Assembly (NCBI RefSeq): GCF_032926325.1
Contig: NZ_CP136709.1
Location: 719,501-783,500 of the forward strand
Length of the DNA: 64,000 bases
Reading direction: 5' to 3'
Source of the DNA: Aestuariibaculum lutulentum
GTDB lineage: Bacteria; Bacteroidota; Bacteroidia; Flavobacteriales; Flavobacteriaceae
Shown here: positions 35,091 to 43,960 of the stretch, piece after piece
Numbering within the stretch: position 1 is the stretch's first letter
How the letters are laid out: each line of letters begins with the position of its first letter
Notes under the pieces: generated by a model
What the model was told of the DNA's origin: nothing
Database searches by the model: none
What the model saw: the letters and a program-made list of their open reading frames with translations, nothing else
Translations under genes and position numbers: made by a program

Positions 35091-36298
35091 TTTGCTATAG
35101 CCTTTGAAGCAATATACGCGCCTGTCCAGGCATTTTGAAAGTTAAATCCGCCAGTTACGGCATCTATGTTTAATACTTCTCCAGCAAAAAACAGATTTTT
35201 ATGAATTCGGCTTTCAAAAGTTTTAAAGTTAATTTCCTTTAAATCGACACCACCAGCGGTTACAAATTCATCTTTAAAGGTGCTTTTTCCGTCTACATTA
35301 AAAACGGCTTTGATTAACTGACCAGCCAACGCTTCTAATTGTTGTTTATTTAATTCGGCCCAACGGGTTTCTTCATCCATATTAGATGCCAACACCAACT
35401 GATGCCATAAGCGTTTTGGCAAATCGAATTGTGTCGATTTGAACACAGTTTTCTTAGCCAAATCCTGTTTCAAAACTTTTAATTCTTCCAGACAATCTTC
35501 GAACGACTGTCTGATAAAATTAATTTCTATTTGAAATTTATAATCCAGCTTAGCCAGCTCCACCGCACCAAAGGCCGACAACTTTAAAATAGACGGTGCA
35601 CTCATTCCCCAATGCGTAATTAACAATGGACCTTCGCTATACAAATTGGTTCCTAAAACCGAAACCTCAACATGCGAAGCCACAACTCCTGGAATATCTT
35701 TTATACGGCTATCGTTTATATTGAACGTAAATAACGACGGAACGGGTTGCGAAATGGCATGCCCTAAATTCTCAAGAAGTTTCCAGAATTTCACACTGCT
35801 TCCGGTTGCAATTAACAAGGTTTCACACTGAAACATTTCGTCTTTGGTATGAATCTCAAATCCTTCATCTAAAGGTTGAATATCTGAAACATTCTGACTG
35901 TACAATATCTCAACCTGATGCTTTTTAGCTTCATTTAAAAAACAATCGATAATAGTTTGTGAAGAATTCGACTCCGGAAACATACGTCCGTCATCTTCAA
36001 TTTTTAAAGGCACGCCGCGTTTTTCAAACCATTCAATAGTATCACCTGTCATAAACTGATGGAAAGGTCCTAAAAGTTCCTTCTCACCACGCGGGTAATT
36101 CTTTATTAATTCCTGCGGAATAAATTCGGCATGCGTCACATTACAGCGACCACCACCAGATATTTTCACCTTTTGAAGTCCTTCTTTTGCCTTTTCTAAA
36201 ATAACGACTTTTAACTCCGGATTCTGCTCCGCAATGTTGATTGCCGCAAAAAAACCAGCTGCACCACCGCCAACTATAATAACATCGTATTGCTTCAT
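35087..36298 (-). CDS. BaiN/HI0933-family flavoprotein
   Basis: This 403-residue FAD enzyme starts with 'YDVIIVGGGAAGFFAAINIA', the Rossmann dinucleotide motif. The family signature is 'KISGGGRCNVTHAEF' near residues 46-60. The C-terminal FAD loop is 'LFFAGEVLNIDAVTGGFN'. The bacterial BaiN group was named for bile-acid dehydroxylation, but most members have no proven substrate. It overlaps by 4 bases both the GDPD gene upstream and the DUF1697 gene downstream, so it belongs to one compact operon. Confidence 0.88.
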   Translation of the reverse strand: MKQYDVIIVGGGAAGFFAAINIAEQNPELKVVILEKAKEGLQKVKISGGGRCNVTHAEFIPQELIKNYPRGEKELLGPFHQFMTGDTIEWFEKRGVPLKIEDDGRMFPESNSSQTIIDCFLNEAKKHQVEILYSQNVSDIQPLDEGFEIHTKDEMFQCETLLIATGSSVKFWKLLENLGHAISQPVPSLFTFNINDSRIKDIPGVVASHVEVSVLGTNLYSEGPLLITHWGMSAPSILKLSAFGAVELAKLDYKFQIEINFIRQSFEDCLEELKVLKQDLAKKTVFKSTQFDLPKRLWHQLVLASNMDEETRWAELNKQQLEALAGQLIKAVFNVDGKSTFKDEFVTAGGVDLKEINFKTFESRIHKNLFFAGEVLNIDAVTGGFNFQNAWTGAYIASKAIAK

Positions 36299-36984
36299 AT
36301 TCTATCTGGATAGTCGGAAATGATACCATCTACACCATAACTTTTCATTCTGGCTATAGTTTCTTCATCATTAACCGTCCACGTATTTACTTTATACCCT
36401 TTTGATTGGGCAAAATTAACGTTCTCGCGAGTTAATAAAGCAAAATTGGGATGAATAATTTTTGAATTAATAGTTTCAGCAAATTCAATAGCTTCAGCAA
36501 CATTGGCTTTCGTTAAAACTGCCAACGGAATTTGCTTATTCAGTTTATAAACATCTTCCAACTCGTGATGCTGAAAACTGGACACGATAAAATCGGAATA
36601 CTTCCAGCCTTTCTCATTAACATAAGTTTCAATTATGTCACAGGTTTTAGCTGCAGTGTGTTTTCCTTTTAATTCAATATTCAACAAGCAAGTTTTGTTT
36701 ATTAAATCCAGAACTTCTTCAAGTGTTGGTATTTTATAATGTTCGTTAACATTAATTTCTTTAAGTTCTTTTAAAGTCCGTTTACCAATTTCACCTGTGC
36801 CATTGGTCATTCTATCTAAAGTAAAATCGTGAAACACAACCAATTCTCCCGAAGCACATCCATGCACATCGATTTCAATACCATCAACATTAAAACTCAA
36901 TGCTTTTTGTATCGACTCGATAGTGTTTTCTGCTACATATGCCAAAGCGCCTCGATGTCCCACTTTTAAACCTTTGTAATTCAT
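36295..36984 (-). CDS. Glycerophosphodiester phosphodiesterase
   Basis: This 229-residue cytoplasmic enzyme releases sn-glycerol 3-phosphate from deacylated phospholipids. The GDPD motifs are 'VGHRGALAYVAENTI' (catalytic His), 'GIEIDVHGCASGELVVFHD' (Glu/Asp metal ligands and second His) and 'LLNIELKGK'. No signal peptide is present. It overlaps the flavoprotein gene by 4 bases and touches the thioesterase gene by 1 base. Length and motif order are normal for the UgpQ group. Confidence 0.92.
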   Translation of the reverse strand: MNYKGLKVGHRGALAYVAENTIESIQKALSFNVDGIEIDVHGCASGELVVFHDFTLDRMTNGTGEIGKRTLKELKEINVNEHYKIPTLEEVLDLINKTCLLNIELKGKHTAAKTCDIIETYVNEKGWKYSDFIVSSFQHHELEDVYKLNKQIPLAVLTKANVAEAIEFAETINSKIIHPNFALLTRENVNFAQSKGYKVNTWTVNDEETIARMKSYGVDGIISDYPDRI

Positions 36985-37853
36985 TATTTCTTTTTAATTG
37001 GTCGCATTAAACCTTCCTGAGTTACAGACGCTACAAGCTTGCCGTCTCGGGTAAAAATATTACCTCGTGCAAAACCTCGAGCATTTGATGTATTGGGCGA
37101 CTCTATAGAATACAGCATCCAGTCATCGAAATCGAAATCTCTAAAATACCACATCGAGTGATCTAAACTGGCCGTTTGAGTATTCCCATAATGTGCTTTA
37201 CTGGCATGACGGTTCATGGCTGCTGCCAGAATATTATAGTCTGATATGTAGGTTAAAATTTGTTGCTTTGTGGCATGATCTAAGGATGTGGCATCCCCGT
37301 TTAGTTTAAACCAAACATGGGTAAAAGAGGGCAAATCTTCTTTATTAAACGGATTCACCACTTCCACCGGCTTAAACTCTATTGGTCGCTCGACTTCAAT
37401 AAAACTTTTGGTACGAGATGGAATGGCATCACCAAACTGATCGAGCATATCAGTCCAGCTTAGTAATTCTTCCGGCTGTTTTATACCTTCCGGCATATCT
37501 ATTTGATGATTATAACCTTCCTCTTCCTTATGAAAGGATGCTGACAAAATAAAAATGGTCGTGCCTTCCTGAGCGGCTGTAACCCGACGAACCGAAAAAC
37601 TTCCACCATCGCGGACAATGCTTACATTATATTCAATGGGTTTTGTTAAATCCCCCGCTTCTAAGAAATAAGCATGCATAGAATGTAGAATTCTATCGTT
37701 TACACCTGTTCTGCTTGCGGCATTAATGGCCTGCGCCAAAACCTGACCACCAAACACATGCGGACTTCCAATCGTTACACTGTTACCAACAAAAGTAGTA
37801 TCTCCTGTTTTTCCTAATTTTATAAGATCTATTAACTGATTAACCGTTGTCAT
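36984..37853 (-). CDS. Acyl-CoA thioesterase II (TesB-like)
   Basis: This 289-residue double-hotdog thioesterase hydrolyses acyl-CoA to fatty acid and CoA. It shows 'SPHVFGGQVLAQAINAASRT' early, 'MHAYFLEAGD' with the catalytic Asp region, and C-terminal 'SLDHSMWYFRDFDFDDW', all characteristic of TesB. It is the first gene of the operon with GDPD, the flavoprotein and DUF1697. Chain-length preference is not readable. A divergent lipoprotein gene begins 94 bases upstream. Confidence 0.92.
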   Translation of the reverse strand: MTTVNQLIDLIKLGKTGDTTFVGNSVTIGSPHVFGGQVLAQAINAASRTGVNDRILHSMHAYFLEAGDLTKPIEYNVSIVRDGGSFSVRRVTAAQEGTTIFILSASFHKEEEGYNHQIDMPEGIKQPEELLSWTDMLDQFGDAIPSRTKSFIEVERPIEFKPVEVVNPFNKEDLPSFTHVWFKLNGDATSLDHATKQQILTYISDYNILAAAMNRHASKAHYGNTQTASLDHSMWYFRDFDFDDWMLYSIESPNTSNARGFARGNIFTRDGKLVASVTQEGLMRPIKKK

Positions 37854-37922
37854 GCGCTCGTTTTTCTAATGAATCTATAAATCTAATAAATGAAAATAAG
37901 CCGACCATATTTTTTAAATACT

Positions 37923-37930
37923 TAATTTTG
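37923..37930 (+). promoter_or_regulatory. Putative -7 box of the lipoprotein gene
   Basis: TAATTTTG matches TAnnTTTG and lies 16 bases upstream of the ATG at 37947. No clear -33 TTG is visible. Confidence 0.5.
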
Positions 37931-37946
37931 CCGAAAATCATTAATC

Positions 37947-38759
37947 ATGCCCTTAAGAATTCAATATATCCTTTTTTTCTCTTTCTTATTTATTGCTTGT
38001 AGCACCGGAAAACTTACTGTTGTAGCCGATATTCCTAACGAATTAAAAGAAGTTTCAGGAAACGAAATTACCACCAATTCCGATTTAATCTGGGTGATTG
38101 AAGACGCTGGAAACCGCAACAATGTATATGGCTTAAACGACAAAGGTTACATTGTAAAAGACATCGACGTTAAAAATGCCAATAACATGGATTGGGAAGA
38201 TTTAACGACCGACAATGAAGGAAATCTGTATATTGGCGATATTGGAAACAACGATAAAAACCGAAAATGGTTGAGCATCTTAAAAATATCTAATCCGGAA
38301 ATAATTGAAGACGAAACCACAGCTGAAGTGATAAAGTTTAAACTTCCTAAAGGCGAAAGTCCTAAAGACTTTGAAGCTATGTTTTTTTACAACGATTTCT
38401 TCTATTTATTTAGCAAAGAACCGGGAAAAGCTATTCTAATAAAAGTGCCAAACATCATAGGAAAACATACCGCTGAAATTTTGACCGAATTTAACCTTAA
38501 CGGAAAAAACAACCAAATCACATCGGCAGACATAAGTGATGATGGCAAAACCGTGGTTTTACTTAACCATGAAAAAGTCTGGATATTAACCAATTTCACC
38601 GACGATAATTTCTTTGGAGGAAAACTAACAAAACTACCTTTTGAGCACGATTCTCAAAAAGAAGGCGTTTGTTTTGAAGACAACAATACTATTCTGATTA
38701 CCGATGAAAGTAACGACGATTTAGGCAGTAACATTTATAGCTTTGAGCTGAATAAATAA
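37947..38759 (+). CDS. Lipoprotein with beta-propeller-like domain
   Basis: This 270-residue protein has a lipoprotein signal ending in 'LFIACS' (Cys about residue 18). The rest consists of repeated short beta strands with 'WVIEDAGNRNNVYGL', 'YIGDIGNNDKN' and 'ILITDESNDDLGSNIYSF', resembling a beta-propeller or SdiA-regulated-like fold. It carries no catalytic signature that I recognise. It is divergent from the thioesterase gene and convergent with the large barrel gene. Surface or periplasmic location is likely, function unknown. Confidence 0.75.
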   Translation: MPLRIQYILFFSFLFIACSTGKLTVVADIPNELKEVSGNEITTNSDLIWVIEDAGNRNNVYGLNDKGYIVKDIDVKNANNMDWEDLTTDNEGNLYIGDIGNNDKNRKWLSILKISNPEIIEDETTAEVIKFKLPKGESPKDFEAMFFYNDFFYLFSKEPGKAILIKVPNIIGKHTAEILTEFNLNGKNNQITSADISDDGKTVVLLNHEKVWILTNFTDDNFFGGKLTKLPFEHDSQKEGVCFEDNNTILITDESNDDLGSNIYSFELNK

Positions 38760-38808
38760 GAGTTCACTTCTCACCTCTGTTCGGACGAATACCTACTAAT
38801 TTTATCTA

Positions 38809-41800
38809 TTAAAACTTCATCCCAAAACCGAAAGAAAAACGCATACCATCTTCTCCGTTAAACAGATTAAATGTTGCCGAAACGGTTTCTGCAGCGGCTA
38901 CCCAAAAACCACCACCGTAATCGTTATGCCATTTATCTGAATAATCACCACGCAACCAAACACGACCTACATCGCCACCTGCAAATACGCCAATTTGCAA
39001 CGGTACAAATCCGGTTTTAAACGAATTAAAGCTATATCGCAAATCGGCACTACCAATAAACGAATTACGACCTGTAAAACGCTGCGTGCGATAACCTCTA
39101 AATCCGTTTTCACCTCCAATGTTGGCTGCCTGATAAAAAATTAAGTCGTCACCAAAACGAAATTGTGTTCTGGCATCTGTCTTCAAAACCCATTTTTTAT
39201 TTACCGATAGCGCATTATAAAACCCTAAATTTGAATTGATATAACCATAGGTAAAGGTTGATTCCTTAAGTTCGGTTTTTCCGCCAACTTCAGCTAAAAA
39301 CGTCATACCTCGCAAAGGGTTTAACTGTTTATCAAAACTGTTGTAACTGTAATTTACTTCCGCTCCTGCGAAAAAACGTCTTTCGTAAAAATCAAGATTG
39401 ATAAGTGGTTCAAACTCTGAAATAAATCGGTTAGGTGTATCTTGAATTTCTATGCCTTCAAACATTAATTTTACTCCAAAAGCACTCCCGTAATTAGTAG
39501 TTTTTAACAACCCAATATCGAAACCATAAATTCCGGTTTTCACCCGGTTGTAATCTAAGCCCAAATCGTCATCATTATTTTGGGTCTCATTGCCATAACC
39601 AAAGAAGTTATTGGTGAAATTTTCACTTGCAAACACACCTCCAACCGCTAAATTCCACTCTCCAAGAACATTTGCAAATTGTCCGTTGTAACGAATATCA
39701 TAACCTTCGGTAGCAAAGTAATAACCTGCTCTAAAACGGTGCTGTGTTGAAAATGGATTCCGTTTAAATCCTTTAGTAGTTTTTGTAAAGGACACACCTA
39801 ATTTCATTCCATCGTCTGGATTATAACCAATACCGGGGGCTATAAAATTGGTTCTGGTAATGCCTTTTTCAAAATCGAAAAGATTCAGGTTATAAATATC
39901 TGTAAAATTGATTCCGGCGCCATTATTTTTTTCAATGGTGTTTTTCTTGCTCTTATGGTCGTAAACCTTAATACGATTTCCGTTTTTTATGATATAGATA
40001 TCGTTATTTTGTCCGCCAATTAACCGCGTAAAAATAGGATGCTTTCCTTCTCCTGAAACTTCAAAAACATCTTTATCATCCAGACCGTAAATCCAAAGTT
40101 CTTTGGTTATATTTCTATCGAAGGTTCTATCGACAAGAACCTCTCCTTTTTTACCATTTTTAATACGAGATATGACCACTTTGGTTTTATAATCTTCAAC
40201 GCGCTGTACTTCAATATAATCGTCTTTATCTGTTGCTGTTATAACTACCAACTCGTTTAAATAGACATAATAGCGACTGGCAATATCTTTAAGATTTCCA
40301 CGTCTTCCTTTTAATTTGGCTTTGATGTCCTGAAGTTGCTCATTTTTTACTTCATCAGGTACATCTTCAAAAGCTTTTTCTATAACTTCATCAGTAATGT
40401 GTTTCTGAAGAAATTCAGCTTGCTGTAACCATAAATCTTCTTTTGCATTCTGAATCAATACACGATCTAAACGAATTCCAGCACTGTTTACCCACTTTAT
40501 ATCTTTCAGTTCGGCATCGTAAACCTGAAGCTGTTTAACCGGATTACTTATTTTTTTCAAAAGTGTTAATAATCCGCCATCAAAATTTGAAAATGCCTGA
40601 TCGCGATCTCTCGGAATTGGTCTGTATAATTTATCACCATTTTCCTGATTAAATTGTGCCCAACGCCATTGGTCCTGATGCCTATCCCAATCGCCTATAA
40701 GCATATCGAATAAACGTGCTCTTATGTAAGCTTCTTCATCAATTTTATATTTTTCGTCTTTTCTAATTTTAGCAATAATATCGTGAGAACTTTCAATATC
40801 AGCGGCATAACCAAAACTCTCTTTATACGCCTGATTTTCCTCTGGACGTTCTTCAATTAAATACAACTCGTCACCGTATTCATCGTTAAAATCACCTAAA
40901 TATTTATGTTTTGGAATGTAATACAGTTCTGGTTCGGTATGATACACCTTTGCTGCTTTTGAAAGCTCCGGAATAATTGTAAATGTATAAGGATGAGCCG
41001 CAGTATAAAAGTCTAAAATAAGCTCTTCTACTTCGGTTTGCTTAAAATCGTTTTCAATATAAATATCTTTAAACAAGACGGCTTGTAGATATTGTGTCGC
41101 ACTCTTTTTAAGAGCACGCATATTAAACTGACGACCGTCTTTGGTTTTTAAACGCAAGGACCGGGTTTGGTGTCCTCCGCCTTTTCTAACAATTTCCAAT
41201 CCGCCGTAAAGGGTATCTAAAGTTGCTACGCGCGCCTTGATTTTTGTACTGTATAAATCGCGATAATGGTCTCCCCAGAAAGTTTTAAACGCTTCGGAAC
41301 GATTGGTTTCTTCTTCGGTATAAACTGAAACATCAAGTGTTTGCGGAAAATGCTCTTCTAAATCGGACACATCAAGTGGTTTGTAAGTTGGATACACTTC
41401 CTTTTGATACAATAATTGGGCAGTCCCTCCTTCTGATGAATAAAATTGCACATGACTACTTCCATCCTTAAAAACAGTATACACGGCAAAACCCAGTTTT
41501 CCGTAAGAGAACAATCCGTCATCGCCTAATGCAGCATAAGACTCTTTTGAACCCGCTCCGGAAATAATTTGTTTTATATCGTCATGCTCTATGTACTGTA
41601 AGGTATGCTCATGCCCAGAAACAAATACAATGTTTCCGTTATTTATAGACATGGTTTCTATGCGCTGCATCAATTGGTTATACCGTTTGTTGTAGCGATC
41701 TTGAGGAGAGACTCCTCCCTGTGCTCGTAACTGTACTGCCAAAGACGCCAACCCCGGAAGTGGAATTGGCTTTTGAGTAGGAAACAAATGTTTTGCTGCT

Positions 41801-42516
41801 GCAAATTCACCACCGTGGGCTCCATTTGAGAACATAGGATGGTGCATGGCAATCACTATCGTTTTTCCCTGTCCCTTTTTGATTTCACCTTCTAACTCAT
41901 CGAAAAAGAGCGCTTCAGTTTTTATTTCACAATCGTCGTTTATCGTTGGATTTTTATTCCAGTTTTCAAGATACCATTGGGTATCTATAATAATTAATTG
42001 TACCTTATCGCTAACCTCAATACTTTCCAAAGGACAACCATTTGCGGGTAAGAACGTATTTTTACCTAAGGCCTTTTCTATATATTTTTCTTCCTCTTTT
42101 AATCCTACAAGTCGGTTGGCATACCAATCGTGATTTCCAGGAATAAAAATAGTTTCCCCTTGAAACCCTTCAACCGCCAGCACTTGAACATTCAAACTTT
42201 GTTCGGCTTCTGCCCTTCCCTTTTCATCCTTTTTGGGCATTCCGGCCGGATAGATATTATCACCTAAAAAAAGCACATAATCATTCTCTGTTTTCTTCCC
42301 TTTTATAAAATTCTGAAAGGCTTTAACAGCTGACGAAGCTTCATTATTATATACTAATCCACCGTCTCCAATCAAGTAAAACCTAGTTTCAACCTCTTTC
42401 TCAGGAAAAGCCAACTGCGCAGAATTATCACTTTTATACTGTGCCTTTTTTGTAGCACAGGCTGTTAAAATAGTGAAACTCACTAAAACTGAAATGGTTG
42501 AAACGTATAACTTCAT
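38809..42516 (-). CDS. Outer-membrane calcineurin-like phosphoesterase with kinase-like region and C-terminal barrel
   Basis: This 1235-residue protein begins with a lipobox ('LTAC', Cys 20). Residues 46-370 are a metallophosphoesterase: 'GDGG', 'GDNIYP' (85-90), 'GNHDW' (127-131), 'MHHPMFSNGAHGG', 'GHEH' (301-304). Residues about 436-660 look kinase-like, with a Gly-rich loop 'KGGGHQTRS', then 'RALKK' (468-471), then 'GDWDRHQDQW' (608-617) and 'IPRDRDQAF' (634-642) resembling the FAM20C/CotH/PI-kinase catalytic DRH and DFG-like regions. Residues about 880-1235 form an Omp85/surface-antigen-type barrel ending in Phe. Similar phosphoesterase-barrel proteins occur in Flavobacteriaceae; I do not know a described kinase activity. 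Confidence 0.88.
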   Translation of the reverse strand: MKLYVSTISVLVSFTILTACATKKAQYKSDNSAQLAFPEKEVETRFYLIGDGGLVYNNEASSAVKAFQNFIKGKKTENDYVLFLGDNIYPAGMPKKDEKGRAEAEQSLNVQVLAVEGFQGETIFIPGNHDWYANRLVGLKEEEKYIEKALGKNTFLPANGCPLESIEVSDKVQLIIIDTQWYLENWNKNPTINDDCEIKTEALFFDELEGEIKKGQGKTIVIAMHHPMFSNGAHGGEFAAAKHLFPTQKPIPLPGLASLAVQLRAQGGVSPQDRYNKRYNQLMQRIETMSINNGNIVFVSGHEHTLQYIEHDDIKQIISGAGSKESYAALGDDGLFSYGKLGFAVYTVFKDGSSHVQFYSSEGGTAQLLYQKEVYPTYKPLDVSDLEEHFPQTLDVSVYTEEETNRSEAFKTFWGDHYRDLYSTKIKARVATLDTLYGGLEIVRKGGGHQTRSLRLKTKDGRQFNMRALKKSATQYLQAVLFKDIYIENDFKQTEVEELILDFYTAAHPYTFTIIPELSKAAKVYHTEPELYYIPKHKYLGDFNDEYGDELYLIEERPEENQAYKESFGYAADIESSHDIIAKIRKDEKYKIDEEAYIRARLFDMLIGDWDRHQDQWRWAQFNQENGDKLYRPIPRDRDQAFSNFDGGLLTLLKKISNPVKQLQVYDAELKDIKWVNSAGIRLDRVLIQNAKEDLWLQQAEFLQKHITDEVIEKAFEDVPDEVKNEQLQDIKAKLKGRRGNLKDIASRYYVYLNELVVITATDKDDYIEVQRVEDYKTKVVISRIKNGKKGEVLVDRTFDRNITKELWIYGLDDKDVFEVSGEGKHPIFTRLIGGQNNDIYIIKNGNRIKVYDHKSKKNTIEKNNGAGINFTDIYNLNLFDFEKGITRTNFIAPGIGYNPDDGMKLGVSFTKTTKGFKRNPFSTQHRFRAGYYFATEGYDIRYNGQFANVLGEWNLAVGGVFASENFTNNFFGYGNETQNNDDDLGLDYNRVKTGIYGFDIGLLKTTNYGSAFGVKLMFEGIEIQDTPNRFISEFEPLINLDFYERRFFAGAEVNYSYNSFDKQLNPLRGMTFLAEVGGKTELKESTFTYGYINSNLGFYNALSVNKKWVLKTDARTQFRFGDDLIFYQAANIGGENGFRGYRTQRFTGRNSFIGSADLRYSFNSFKTGFVPLQIGVFAGGDVGRVWLRGDYSDKWHNDYGGGFWVAAAETVSATFNLFNGEDGMRFSFGFGMKF

Positions 42517-42574
42517 TAAGGTTATTTTTAAACTATAAAGGTACTAATTTGTGATACTCTAGGTTATAAAACCC

Positions 42575-42711
42575 GTAAAATCACATCTCTTTAAAGATAA
42601 CTAAACTTCGCTTAATTAAGTTAAGAAGATTTTTTAATGGAAAAACATTAATTTAAGAACGCACCGAAGGCTTTATGCATCCTCGATTATCAAGTAAAAT
42701 TACATCTCTTT
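42575..42711. repeat. Imperfect 18-bp direct repeat in a divergent intergenic region
   Basis: The sequence gtaaaatYacatctcttt occurs at 42575-42592 and again at 42694-42711, differing at one base (C/T). The copies are 119 bp apart in the 240-base gap between the divergent barrel-phosphoesterase and HD-PycTM genes. They could be binding sites of one regulator. Confidence 0.6.
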
Positions 42712-42756
42712 TAGTTTTATTTAGTAATTTGTACCCGTGTAAATTCAAGAGTATTT

Positions 42757-43944
42757 ATGTCGCAATTAATAGAAACCACCGAATCGTTTGTTTTTAATTT
42801 GTTTAAATCGCAATTAGACCAGACCTTTTTATATCATAACCTTACACATACCGAACGTGTTTTAAGAAGCCTTCGAGAAATCATATCAAATTCAGATATT
42901 AGTCAGGAAGACGCTGAAATGCTACAGTTAGCTGCCTTACTTCATGATACGGGTTATATTAATTCCAGAGAAAATCATGAAGAAGAAAGTGTAAAAATTG
43001 CGACCGAATTTTTGAAAGAAAATCAGGTTAATCAGTCTACCATTGAAGCTATTAGTAATTGTATCCTGGCGACCAAATTTGAAGGCAAACCAACAACCGA
43101 ATTAGAAAAAATTATTCGAGATGCCGACTCATCACACTTTGGCAAACCTTATTTTGATGAAGCCAGTGAATTTTTAAGGAAAGAACTTGAAATTCAAGGT
43201 GTAAAAAACTATTCAACTTCAGAATGGTTGGATGAAAACATTAAAGTATTAACTAAAAAACACGAGTTTTACACCGATTACGCTTTACAAAACTGGCAAA
43301 AACAAAAAGAAGAGAATTTAAGTAAGCTTATTAAGCAAAAGAAAAAATTAAAAGATCAATTAAACAAAGAAAAGCTTAAAGCCAGATACAAAGCGCAATA
43401 CAAAAGTGAAAGCCCGGAGCGCGGTATTCAAACCTTTTATCGTGTTGCTTTAAGAAACCATATTAAATTGAGCGATATTGCCGATACTAAAGCCAACATT
43501 CTGCTTTCGGTAAATGCCATTATTATTTCGTTGGTGTTATCTAATCTGTTTTCAAAATTAGATAATCCGAGTAACGCTTATTTAATTATACCTACCGCCA
43601 TATTTACAACTTCGAGTGTTATTTCTATGGTTTTATCTATTATCGCGACCCGACCAAATGTAACACGTGGCCAGTTTTCAAAAGAAGACGTTGCTAACAA
43701 AAATGTAAATTTAGCCTTCTTTGGAAACTTCCATAAAATGGAATTAAACGAGTTTGAATGGGCTATTAGTGAGCTTTTAAAAGACAAAGACTATTTATAC
43801 ACAGCTTTAACCAAAGACTTATACTTCTTAGGAAAAGTACTTGACCGCAAATACCGTATTTTACGTATTACCTACTCTTGCTTTATGATAGGCATTATTG
43901 TATCAGTATTAGCTTTCGCTATTTCGTTTAAACTAATGAATTAA
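42757..43944 (+). CDS. HD-domain protein fused to PycTM-like (DUF5706) membrane domain
   Basis: This 395-residue protein has an HD phosphohydrolase domain at 1-190, with 'YHNLTHTERV', 'ALLHDTGY' and 'IIRDADSSHFG' supplying the metal ligands. A charged coiled coil (about 190-220) follows. The C-terminal membrane region contains 'DTKANILLSVNAIIISLVL' and has two or three membrane segments ending near residue 392. This C-terminal family is the effector domain of Pycsar anti-phage systems. No cyclase gene is nearby, so this is probably a chromosomal relative with other or broader signalling functions. HD substrates might be cyclic or other nucleotides. Confidence 0.82.
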   Translation: MSQLIETTESFVFNLFKSQLDQTFLYHNLTHTERVLRSLREIISNSDISQEDAEMLQLAALLHDTGYINSRENHEEESVKIATEFLKENQVNQSTIEAISNCILATKFEGKPTTELEKIIRDADSSHFGKPYFDEASEFLRKELEIQGVKNYSTSEWLDENIKVLTKKHEFYTDYALQNWQKQKEENLSKLIKQKKKLKDQLNKEKLKARYKAQYKSESPERGIQTFYRVALRNHIKLSDIADTKANILLSVNAIIISLVLSNLFSKLDNPSNAYLIIPTAIFTTSSVISMVLSIIATRPNVTRGQFSKEDVANKNVNLAFFGNFHKMELNEFEWAISELLKDKDYLYTALTKDLYFLGKVLDRKYRILRITYSCFMIGIIVSVLAFAISFKLMN

Positions 43945-43960
43945 AGTAATTGTTGTTTCG

